Shown here piece after piece: positions 6,892 to 13,327 of a DNA stretch of 14,766 nucleotides. A program made the translations under genes and the position numbers. The stretch is taken from positions 1 through 14,766 of the forward strand of contig CANCQD010000057.1 in the NCBI GenBank assembly GCA_947380285.1, read 5' to 3'. Positions within the stretch are counted from its first letter, which is position 1. Each line of letters begins with the position of its first letter. The notes under the pieces were generated by a model, which worked only from the letters and a program-made list of their open reading frames with translations, ran no database searches and was not told the DNA's origin. This stretch comes from Burkholderiaceae bacterium. Lineage in GTDB: Bacteria; Pseudomonadota; Gammaproteobacteria; Burkholderiales; Burkholderiaceae.

Positions 6892-7608
6892 TTAATCCGT
6901 CGTACTGGGGCTCCAGAATGCCTGATTCACGAAATCTTGATCCGCAATTTTTGCGATGAGCTTATCCATATCGTCACCGTCTACAGCAGATGCTGTTAGT
7001 ACGGCTTGAATTTCAACATCCTCACTACCAAACTGATGCACCTCAATATCCTGGGTCTGATATCCCGCCTCTTCAAGCGTCGCAATAAATTGCTTTAAAG
7101 CATGTTTTTGAGCATGCTTTGGTGTGATGATATATACCGAATTCGTTACTTCAACTGAGACGGTATCAAGGGGTTGGCGATTAATAAAAGTAACTACAGG
7201 TCGCAAAAGTGTATTGGCTGCCAGCACAAATAGAGTTGCTAGTCCAGCCTCTAATATCAAATCTGCGCCAGCACAAGCCCCTACCGCTCCTGATGCCCAT
7301 AGAGTTGCAGCCGTATTAATACCGCGAACATTGCCCTCTTCTCTCATGATGACGCCGGCACCTAAAAATCCAATTCCTGAAACGACATATGCCATTACGT
7401 GTACAGCGCCATCATGGCCTGTCAAACGATTTGCGGCATCTACAAAAATAGCTGCTCCAATTGCAACCAGGATGTTGGTTCGCAAGCCAGCAGTCCTTTG
7501 ACGATATTGGCGCTCCAAACCAATTAAGCCGCCAAAGAAAAAGGCTGCCATCAGACTAATTGCGGTATCGGTCAACGATGCATAGTTGACATTGTTAATA
7601 AATTCCAT
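6892..7608 (-). CDS. MgtC/SapB/YhiD-family membrane protein with C-terminal ACT-like domain
   Basis: A 238-aa inner membrane protein. Residues 1-140 hold about five transmembrane helices with the MgtC signatures GGLIGLERQYRQRTAGLRT, GIGFLGAGVIMRE and GINTAATLWASGAVG. Residues 150-238 form a soluble ACT-like domain, as in full-length MgtC. In Salmonella, MgtC inhibits F1Fo ATP synthase, supports survival in low magnesium, and has been linked to PhoR activation and phosphate uptake. The gene begins 11 nt after phoA stops, so it should share the Pho-box transcript. That placement supports a role in phosphate or ATP balance rather than magnesium transport, but this is inference. Confidence 0.88.
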   Translation of the reverse strand: MEFINNVNYASLTDTAISLMAAFFFGGLIGLERQYRQRTAGLRTNILVAIGAAIFVDAANRLTGHDGAVHVMAYVVSGIGFLGAGVIMREEGNVRGINTAATLWASGAVGACAGADLILEAGLATLFVLAANTLLRPVVTFINRQPLDTVSVEVTNSVYIITPKHAQKHALKQFIATLEEAGYQTQDIEVHQFGSEDVEIQAVLTASAVDGDDMDKLIAKIADQDFVNQAFWSPSTTD

Positions 7609-7619
7609 GGGACTAGTAA

Positions 7620-9365
7620 TTATTTTGAGCCAAGACCCAGGGACTCTACCATTACTTTAAATACCTCGGTGTTATCCATGAAGCCTTTGAATTTTTCTGA
7701 TCCTGGACCCATGGCATTCAGAACGGCATCATCTGCTGTATGCACGCCAGACTCTTGGTGCGACGGTAAATTGCCACCTACATGAATAGCATCCTCCTGG
7801 AGTTGGAGATATTTTGGATTGGCAACATATTTACCGGAATCACCTTTGACGGCCGGAACAAATGTGCCATCAAGCTTAGGATGCATCGTTTCATAGTGAT
7901 CGGGATAATTACCGTAAAAGAATGCAATGCGCTTGGAAACATCGATCTTATTTGGATAACCCAGCATATCTGCTTTAGGGTAATTTGGATAGCCAGCCTC
8001 CGCATAGATACCTACTTTTTCACGCAAGGAGCCAGGCCTATCATCGTGCACAACTCCACTAATTGAGCCACTATGCGTATGGTCAGGCGTAACGATGATC
8101 AATGTATCAGGATGTGTTTTAGCAAAATCTTTGGCAATCTGCACAGCGTTACTCAGCATGATGGTGTCAAATGCCGCACGCTCCCAGTCTAGAGGGTGAT
8201 TAAACTTATCTATTAAAGCCGCTTCTACCATCAAGAAAAATCCATTGGGGTTTCTGGATAAAACATCAATAGCCGATTGCGTCATTTCCGTTAGGTCTGG
8301 CTGATTGGGGTATTGCTCAACTGTATTCTTTTTTAGATATAGACGATCAAGAGAGCCGTCCATATTATCTGGATGAAAAACGCCAAATAGTTTTTTTGTA
8401 CCCTTGCTTTGAGAGGCAGCAAGTAACTCTTGCTTTGTAAAGGCTAATTGATAGCCATCAGATTTAAAGCCTTCAACTAGGTTCTTCTCGTCCTTACGCT
8501 TGGAGCCTTTATCTGATTGGGGATAAAAATAAGCTGAACCACCACCAAGGATGACCTCAGCACCACTGGCCTTAAGTTGATCGGCTATGTATTGCTTATC
8601 AGCCCTGCGCCTTGTATGTGAAACCATGGCACCTGGAGTTGCATCTTCCAACTCGGCATCGGAAACGATGCCAACTGCCATTTTGGTATTACGTTTGATG
8701 AGTTCTGCAATCGTTTCTACTTTAGGATGTGAAAAGTTGTCGCTAGCCCTCGATACATAGACTCCCATTGCATTAACAGCTGTTTTATGACCCGTTGTAT
8801 AAGCGCTCATTGAATTAGCAGAGTCTGTGATCAGGGAATCAGATCCCGATGTACCAATCATTGCAGTACTTGGCATGTCATCAAAAGCTAAGCGGCCCTG
8901 ATACTTTCCTTCATAAATACCTTTAGACAGCACTCTGGCGGCTGTACGATTAGCAATTGTCATGCCATCGCCAATAAATAGAATCACGTTTTTTACACGA
9001 CGAGGACCAGTTGCATAGACATCCCAACTTACTTGCAAGCGCTCTTGAGGTGTTCGAGCAACTATTTGATATTTACCGGGTTTGGATAGCTGCACATCTC
9101 TAAACAAAATTGAGCTACCTTTGCCATTTTCATTTGAAATAAACTCTGGTTTAGTGCTAATAATTTTATTAATGGGCGCACCATTAAGATCGACTGATAC
9201 CTGCTCAGCATTGATAACAGTATTAAATTCAATCTTGATGTCGAACTTAGAACTCGCCAAAATAGAAGCTTGATCAATGGGATATACAGCTGCAGCCGAC
9301 ACCACGCCAGAAAAGCTAGCAAAAATAATAAGCAGTACAGCTCTCAGATGGATTGATGTATTCAT
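7620..9365 (-). CDS. phoA: Alkaline phosphatase (PhoA superfamily), secreted
   Basis: Hydrolyses phosphate monoesters outside the cytoplasm. The 581-aa product starts with a signal peptide (about residues 1-25, hydrophobic LLIIFASFSGVVSA, cleavage near AAA). About 95 residues with a beta-sandwich look follow, not found in E. coli PhoA. The catalytic domain has FIGDGM (130-135, metal Asp133), the nucleophile motif DSANS (Ser182), DATPGA, EAALIDKFNH (metal Asp and His), TPDHTHSG (Asp-His pair) and the late HTADD histidine, so all three metal sites look intact. ATG at 9365 is the only sensible start for the signal peptide. A Pho box and -10 lie just upstream; mgtC follows 11 nt downstream. Confidence 0.94.
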   Translation of the reverse strand: MNTSIHLRAVLLIIFASFSGVVSAAAVYPIDQASILASSKFDIKIEFNTVINAEQVSVDLNGAPINKIISTKPEFISNENGKGSSILFRDVQLSKPGKYQIVARTPQERLQVSWDVYATGPRRVKNVILFIGDGMTIANRTAARVLSKGIYEGKYQGRLAFDDMPSTAMIGTSGSDSLITDSANSMSAYTTGHKTAVNAMGVYVSRASDNFSHPKVETIAELIKRNTKMAVGIVSDAELEDATPGAMVSHTRRRADKQYIADQLKASGAEVILGGGSAYFYPQSDKGSKRKDEKNLVEGFKSDGYQLAFTKQELLAASQSKGTKKLFGVFHPDNMDGSLDRLYLKKNTVEQYPNQPDLTEMTQSAIDVLSRNPNGFFLMVEAALIDKFNHPLDWERAAFDTIMLSNAVQIAKDFAKTHPDTLIIVTPDHTHSGSISGVVHDDRPGSLREKVGIYAEAGYPNYPKADMLGYPNKIDVSKRIAFFYGNYPDHYETMHPKLDGTFVPAVKGDSGKYVANPKYLQLQEDAIHVGGNLPSHQESGVHTADDAVLNAMGPGSEKFKGFMDNTEVFKVMVESLGLGSK

Positions 9366-9398
9366 AGAAAAAATAGCGCGTAAGATGGGTCAATCTAG

Positions 9399-9432
9399 AC
9401 TATCTTCTACTCAAGTGACAATTTGATGACGC
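9399..9432 (-). promoter_or_regulatory. Pho-box promoter of phoA
   Basis: On the minus strand GCGTCATCAAATTGTCAC (9432-9415) matches the Pho box consensus at 13 of 18 positions, including both TCA cores. Ten nt later GATAGT (9404-9399) serves as -10. This gives a leader of roughly 27 nt before the phoA ATG at 9365. Confidence 0.78.
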
Positions 9433-9458
9433 TCTTAGAGTGTCTTACTTAAGTGAAA

Positions 9459-10889
9459 TTACGTCTTTGCAACCTTAAGTCTTCCGCTCTTAACGGCCTT
9501 ACGAAATAAATCAAAATCGCGTTCATTCTGTTTTGCATAGGATCTGGCAAATGAATACATTGCCTCACTAAACTCTTTTTCTTGACCGCAATACCCTGCA
9601 ATCATGGCCGCATCCCCAGAACGAGAATGGCCAAGAGCGAGAGCCCAGCCAAATAATTTGGAATAGTCTGCAAAATTCTTTACGGAAACTCCGCCTGGCC
9701 CAATTGGTATACCCCCCTTCATATCGCGTAATTGACGAAGATAGAACCCCTGGCTTTTATCGATATCGAACTGCATGGAGCCATAATTCAAAAAGATATC
9801 TGGAGCCCCTTGGAGCAATCTCTGACCAGCCACCACGCGTTGACCCATATCTCGATAAATAGACTCACCCAAATACGGACTCAAGACAGATTTTTGTGCT
9901 TCTTTATATTGTAAGAATAGGGGATCATTTTCGCTGTCTCCCTCAAAATAAAGAACCATGCAATTGGTGCCCACACTTCCAACGCCAACAACCTTGCGTG
10001 CAAAATCTATCAAAACATAGCGCTCAAACAAAATTTTTCGATCAGCAAGTAAAGTGCTCGAATAATTTAGCAAAGCCTTGTCAATCAGGGAGCTAAGGGG
10101 ATGCCCAAAAGCATTCTTTTTGAAATGCTCAATTAATGGGGGTTTGTTGATAATCTTTCTATCTTTTCCAACAAGGGTGGTGAGTTTCTGCAAAACTTGT
10201 ACATTACCCTGCCCTTTGGTCTGCTTTAAATACATCTCAATTTGTTTTTGATGCTCTTTAGAAAAATGCTTACGAATATCTGCATCGCTAATGAATTCTT
10301 GTGCCAAGTCTAAATAAGGCATTTTGGCATATTGAGTCATCCGCTTTTGATACTCAGAGCAAATCCGGAATACTATTTTTTTGCTTAGCGCTTTATCACC
10401 GCCGTTACTTTCGCAAGCGATAACTGCACTTGCAACAAGGCGCTTGAAATCCCACTCCCAACTACCAGGTAGAGTTTCATCAAAGTCGTTAATACCAAAT
10501 ACCAATCGATGCTCAGCCGTTCCAAACAAACCAAAATTGGATACATGCATATCGCCACAGAGCTGCACGGTGATATTGGTTGTCGGTTGATTTGCTAAAT
10601 CCCGCGCCATGATGGCAGCACCACCGCGATAAAAAGCAAACGGAGACTGCAACATTCGCTCGTAACGGATCGGAATCAAAGATTCAATACGATTTTTGGC
10701 TTGAGCTTCTAATATTGATATTGGATCAATTCGATTCTTGGGTGGTGTATAGACCCCTTGAGCAGAAAGACTCACCACTTTACGCAAATCCTTGCCATCA
10801 GCCATCCGCTTTTGAATGCTGGGGCGCGGGTTTTTGAAAGACTCTACAGATCTAAGTACGGCAAATTGTGGTTTCTTCTGGGAAGACAT
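9459..10889 (-). CDS. DUF2252 family protein, kinase-like
   Basis: A 476-aa soluble protein of the DUF2252 family (COG4320), whose function is not established. The central block CGDMHVSNFG (111-120), followed by NDFDETLPGSWEWD (134-147), resembles the catalytic loop GDxHxxN and metal-binding DxD of aminoglycoside phosphotransferase-like kinases. A small-molecule kinase activity is therefore plausible but unproven. YRGGAAIMARDL (88-99) is another conserved stretch. The start is chosen as ATG 10889, preceded by AGGG at a 6-nt gap; a TTG 15 nt upstream is in frame. The gene stops 27 nt before the phoA Pho box and lies 61 nt downstream of the tautomerase-like gene on the same strand. I see no Pho box in front of it. 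Confidence 0.88.
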   Translation of the reverse strand: MSSQKKPQFAVLRSVESFKNPRPSIQKRMADGKDLRKVVSLSAQGVYTPPKNRIDPISILEAQAKNRIESLIPIRYERMLQSPFAFYRGGAAIMARDLANQPTTNITVQLCGDMHVSNFGLFGTAEHRLVFGINDFDETLPGSWEWDFKRLVASAVIACESNGGDKALSKKIVFRICSEYQKRMTQYAKMPYLDLAQEFISDADIRKHFSKEHQKQIEMYLKQTKGQGNVQVLQKLTTLVGKDRKIINKPPLIEHFKKNAFGHPLSSLIDKALLNYSSTLLADRKILFERYVLIDFARKVVGVGSVGTNCMVLYFEGDSENDPLFLQYKEAQKSVLSPYLGESIYRDMGQRVVAGQRLLQGAPDIFLNYGSMQFDIDKSQGFYLRQLRDMKGGIPIGPGGVSVKNFADYSKLFGWALALGHSRSGDAAMIAGYCGQEKEFSEAMYSFARSYAKQNERDFDLFRKAVKSGRLKVAKT

Positions 10890-10950
10890 GGGTAGCCCTG
10901 TCAATAAACTTACCCACCCATATTAATGCCATCGCAAATTTTTGGTTCGA

Positions 10951-11391
10951 TTATGAGTTGAGATAATTAAGCTTCTTTTGAATACTTGCCGGCAGCGTCG
11001 AAAACCAAACCCTATCGTCACCTACAGCGGGCAATATCTGGCCATACTCAATCATTTGACCAGGGGTAATTTCGTCAATGTAGGCCCAAATTTGGTGCCC
11101 CGCTAATTTACTGGCGCTTTGTATTGCAATTTCAAGCTCAACGAGCAATTGTTTTTTTATCTGCTCTCCTCTACCGAGACGAATTTGTCCATTCAGAAAG
11201 ATGTGTGGCTCATCAAGAAGGACGCCGCCAATAAAACAATCGTGTATATCTAAATTTTTAAATATGACTTGGGCAAAATAGGCTTCTGCGCCAGTAACGT
11301 CGGCATGAATTTTAGTAATCGCTTTAGCGAGTTCAAATTTTTGATGGGTTGTCAGTGATAATCCTGCGTAATAAACACTATAAGTTGCCAT
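10951..11391 (-). CDS. cis-CaaD-like tautomerase-superfamily protein lacking Pro1
   Basis: A 146-aa protein that aligns along its whole length with cis-3-chloroacrylic acid dehalogenase (about 150 aa) of the tautomerase superfamily, from my memory of that sequence. With Met removed, equivalents of active-site His28 (AKAITKIHADVTG), Arg70 and Arg73 (NGQIRLGRG), Tyr103 (IWAYIDE) and Glu114 (MIEYGQILP) are all present. The catalytic N-terminal Pro1 is replaced by Ala (MATYSVYY against MPVYMVYV). ATG at 11391 puts the protein in register with the family; an in-frame TTG at 11409 also gives no proline. It begins 23 nt after arsC on the same strand. Substrate unknown; Pro1-dependent chemistry is not expected. 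Confidence 0.85.
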   Translation of the reverse strand: MATYSVYYAGLSLTTHQKFELAKAITKIHADVTGAEAYFAQVIFKNLDIHDCFIGGVLLDEPHIFLNGQIRLGRGEQIKKQLLVELEIAIQSASKLAGHQIWAYIDEITPGQMIEYGQILPAVGDDRVWFSTLPASIQKKLNYLNS

Positions 11392-11414
11392 ATTCAATCT
11401 CGTTCGCAATAGTT

Positions 11415-11912
11415 TTACTTAGATCGATGATGAATGGAATGCAACTCGTCTTTGATCTGCAAATGGTCCAACTTATCAATCGGAAGGTCTATCAATAATT
11501 CAATACGGTTACGTAAACCCATTTCAACTTTTCGAAATGCGTCCCACATATCCTGCTCGCTGCCAGAAACAGACGCTGGATCTGCAAAACCCCAGTGCGC
11601 AGTTGCAGGATGGCCTGGCCAATAAGGACACTCTTCACCTGCTGCAGAATCACAAACGGTGATAATGAAATCCATATGCGGTGCATCATTCCCACCAAAT
11701 TCATCCCAAGTTTTACTTCTCAGCAGATCTAGCGGATAACCCATCTCCCTTGCAAGCTTCAAGGCAATGGGATGAACATATGCTTTTGGTTTTGATCCCG
11801 CTGAATATCCTATAAAACGTCCATGACTGAGGGTCGTTGCAAGCGCCTCACCAAGGATAGAGCGGGCTGAATTACCTGTGCACAGAAAAAGGATGTTATG
11901 TGGGCGTGTCAT
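11415..11912 (-). CDS. arsC: Arsenate reductase, low-molecular-weight phosphatase type (thioredoxin-coupled)
   Basis: Reduces arsenate to arsenite in the cytoplasm. The 165-aa product has the P-loop CTGNSAR (CX5R, Cys11 to Arg17), the redox cysteines Cys87 and Cys95 in TVCDSAAGEECP, and the general-acid Asp111 in GFADP. This is the full thioredoxin-linked ArsC set and argues against a plain tyrosine phosphatase. ATG at 11912 matches the family's usual length; an upstream in-frame TTG at 11954 would overlap the preceding small gene. No arsR or arsB is visible here, so this is not a complete ars operon. In a phosphate-starvation cluster it may detoxify arsenate entering by high-affinity phosphate uptake (inference). 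Confidence 0.93.
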   Translation of the reverse strand: MTRPHNILFLCTGNSARSILGEALATTLSHGRFIGYSAGSKPKAYVHPIALKLAREMGYPLDLLRSKTWDEFGGNDAPHMDFIITVCDSAAGEECPYWPGHPATAHWGFADPASVSGSEQDMWDAFRKVEMGLRNRIELLIDLPIDKLDHLQIKDELHSIHHRSK

Positions 11913-11937
11913 TTGCAGTGAATTGAAAATTTTATGT

Positions 11938-12111
11938 TCAAATAATTTCGTCAAGACGTAAAGAGTACTTTCTATCGATCAGAAATTGATTTATTTTTGA
12001 ATCGTTAAAATGGGGGATGACAGCTTTACACTCCTCGGACTCAATAGCAGTCTTGTCCTGCACTTCATTCCTGAATACTTCAGATAAATATTTGTTGAAA
12101 TTTATACTCAT
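11938..12111 (-). CDS. Hypothetical 57-aa protein upstream of arsC
   Basis: A small open reading frame whose product begins MSINFNKYLSEVFRNEV and ends SLRLDEII. I do not recognise a family. It is charged and soluble, with one Cys (28) and no membrane segment. Support for expression is a strong Shine-Dalgarno, AGGGGAG at 12116-12122 on the minus strand, 4 nt before ATG. It stops 25 nt before the chosen arsC start on the same strand, which suggests a small protein, arsC and tautomerase-homologue operon. It could be a leader peptide or a real small protein; codon conservation in relatives would decide. Confidence 0.6.
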   Translation of the reverse strand: MSINFNKYLSEVFRNEVQDKTAIESEECKAVIPHFNDSKINQFLIDRKYSLRLDEII

Positions 12112-12144
12112 GAATCTCCCCTACAAGTAAATGGCCGATACCAT

Positions 12145-12156
12145 CATCCTAGGATG
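12145..12156. promoter_or_regulatory. Perfect 12-bp palindrome in the leader of the 57-aa gene
   Basis: CATCCTAGGATG is perfectly self-complementary and lies 34-45 nt before the ATG at 12111, between the upstream terminator and the Shine-Dalgarno. It could be an operator for the arsC-containing transcript. No family of regulator is recognised and a chance palindrome is not excluded. Confidence 0.3.
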
Positions 12157-12186
12157 GATATATTTCAGTTGTATTAAGGCTCGGAT

Positions 12187-12212
12187 AGAAAAACCCAGCC
12201 TAAACTGGGTTT
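12187..12212 (-). terminator. Rho-independent terminator after the 30-aa gene
   Basis: On the minus strand AAACCCAG (12212-12205) pairs with CTGGGTTT (12198-12191) around a 6-nt loop, and the hairpin runs into a short T tract. It lies about 80 nt after the stop of the 30-aa small protein and separates it from the 57-aa/arsC transcript. Confidence 0.75.
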
Positions 12213-12293
12213 AAAAGGAAGACAAAACTACTTTATCTTGGCCAGTATTCATCTGACAGTGAAATATAGATTGGGTAAATGACATTATGATGA

Positions 12294-12386
12294 CTAGCTT
12301 CCAATTCGATGATTCGCATAACGATTTGTATAACCCACCCTGGCTTCATTCCATGCTTGCCATAAATGCAAGATAAATTTTTTCAT
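12294..12386 (-). CDS. 30-aa basic, aromatic small protein
   Basis: Product begins MKKFILHLWQAWNEARVGY and ends ANHRIGS, 30 aa in all. It is basic with a Trp/Tyr-rich amphipathic first half, so it may sit at the membrane surface. I do not recognise a named family. Support comes from the unit structure: Shine-Dalgarno AAGGA (12393-12397) with a 6-nt gap before ATG, a TAG stop, and a terminator about 80 nt downstream on the same strand. Function unknown; an sRNA with an incidental reading frame is the main alternative. Confidence 0.6.
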   Translation of the reverse strand: MKKFILHLWQAWNEARVGYTNRYANHRIGS

Positions 12387-12416
12387 ATCAGATCCTTGTG
12401 ATGAAAGATTCATTGA

Positions 12417-12441
12417 GATATTTCCGTTATGCAGAAATATC
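12417..12441. repeat. Inverted repeat upstream of the 30-aa gene
   Basis: GATATTTC (12417-12424) and GAAATATC (12434-12441) form a perfect 8-bp inverted repeat with a 9-nt centre. It lies 31-55 nt before the small-protein start. It may be an operator or an mRNA hairpin; there is no U tract, so it is not a terminator. Confidence 0.45.
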
Positions 12442-12562
12442 GTAGCGACATCCGTGGAGTATTCAGAACTGAAGTGTCAGGGTGAAGGCGCTTTTATGAC
12501 CAATTGAAGTAGGTGGGATACACTATTCGGTACACAAATGTTTTTCCAGCAAGGAAGTTCAA
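12442..12562. other. Intergenic region before the short mgtC
   Basis: Presumably holds diverging promoters for the 30-aa gene (minus) and the short mgtC (plus). I see no convincing Pho box or -35/-10 pair. The clear signal is AAGGAAG just upstream of the mgtC ATG at 12563. Confidence 0.4.
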
Positions 12563-13039
12563 ATGCTTAATTGGGATCTCTACAGCGCTATTGCCATCAG
12601 ACTGACCTTAGCTCTACTAGTTGGAGCAGTTCTTGGTCTAAATCGTTGGTTACACCATAAATCTGCTGGAATTCGCACCCATTCTTTAGTGGCCATAGGG
12701 TCAGCAACAGCCGTCATGCTCATTAGCGATTTCGTCCAAGATGATGCCCAGTCAGTTAGTCGCGTCCTTCAAGGGTTGATTACTGGCCTTGGCTTCTTAG
12801 GCGCTGGAGTCATTATTCGCGAGCAACGTTCACGGCGCGTCCATGGCCTAACCACAGCAGCCAGCCTATGGGTTTGCGCCCTCACTGGAGCTGCTTTTGG
12901 GGCCGGTCAATTTGCCCTTGGAGGATTAACTGTAGGGGCAATTATGATCACCTTACTACTTGGCGGCCCTCTAGAAAGATTGGTGGCTCAGCTTAATGGT
13001 GTCAAAAGAGGGTCTGAAATTTCAGATGATCCAGACTAA
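12563..13039 (+). CDS. Short MgtC/SapB-family membrane protein without ACT domain
   Basis: A 158-aa inner membrane protein with the MgtC core: LLVGAVLGLNRWLHHKSAGIRTHSLVAIG in the first half, then GLGFLGAGVIIREQ and HGLTTAASLWVCALTGAAFG. Four to five transmembrane helices fill the protein. It stops about 20 residues after the last helix, so the C-terminal ACT-like domain of the 238-aa paralogue at 6892-7608 is absent. The reading frame is intact, so it looks like a natural short form (SapB/YhiD-like), not a truncation. AAGGAAG about 6 nt upstream supports ATG 12563. No Pho box is visible in front. Its role is unknown; family roles range from magnesium adaptation to ATP synthase control. Confidence 0.87.
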   Translation: MLNWDLYSAIAIRLTLALLVGAVLGLNRWLHHKSAGIRTHSLVAIGSATAVMLISDFVQDDAQSVSRVLQGLITGLGFLGAGVIIREQRSRRVHGLTTAASLWVCALTGAAFGAGQFALGGLTVGAIMITLLLGGPLERLVAQLNGVKRGSEISDDPD

Positions 13040-13068
13040 AAAACGCATTAAAACACTCAAAAATGTGT

Positions 13069-13116
13069 ATTTGTCATATTACTTTGTTAGGATGTGTCAT
13101 CCAAATAATGACAAAT
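13069..13116. promoter_or_regulatory. TGTCAT repeats and inverted repeat before the lysine-tailed gene
   Basis: ATTTGTCAT (13069-13077) and ATGACAAAT (13108-13116) form a perfect 9-bp inverted repeat. A third TGTCAT lies between them at 13095-13100, which also forms the inner pair TGTCAT/ATGACA. The cores resemble PhoB half-sites, but the direct copies are 23 bp apart instead of 22, so a normal Pho box does not fit. It could be an operator or an mRNA structure 8-55 nt before the start codon. Confidence 0.4.
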
Positions 13117-13123
13117 ATATGCC

Positions 13124-13324
13124 ATGAGTGAATATCGCTACGAAGATGCAGTAAAACAACTGCAAGAAACTGGTGCCATTGGGCTGGTTGACCTGAAAAG
13201 TCTCCCGCATGACGACCTTGTAGAGCTATTCGAGGAAATCAAGGTTTGGTGTTTATACGCCAGCGGAAAAATGGATAAGCTTTCCAAAGAATCAAAGAAA
13301 AAGAAGAAGAAAAAGAAAGACTAG
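13124..13324 (+). CDS. Hypothetical 66-aa protein with poly-lysine tail
   Basis: Not a family I can name. Residues 1-53 look like a compact, mostly acidic helical domain (begins MSEYRYEDAVKQLQETG, includes PHDDLVELFEEIKVWCLYASGK). Residues 54-66 are almost all lysine, with eight consecutive Lys before a final Asp. That split charge suggests binding to nucleic acid, polyphosphate or acidic lipid through the tail (inference). ATG at 13124 has no clear Shine-Dalgarno. The gene ends 3 nt from the phoR stop in tail-to-tail orientation, with no terminator between, so the two transcripts should overlap. The upstream region has TGTCAT repeats. Confidence 0.7.
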   Translation: MSEYRYEDAVKQLQETGAIGLVDLKSLPHDDLVELFEEIKVWCLYASGKMDKLSKESKKKKKKKKD

Positions 13325-13327
13325 GTC

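Noticed and set aside
12287..12376. 29-codon plus-strand frame opposite the 30-aa gene
   Set aside because: No Shine-Dalgarno at a usable distance and no terminator behind it; the minus-strand frame has both.
13071..13088. A true Pho box before the lysine-tailed gene
   Set aside because: Only about 10 of 18 consensus matches, the TGTCAT copies are 23 bp apart and no good -10 follows at 10 nt. Reported as an inverted repeat only.
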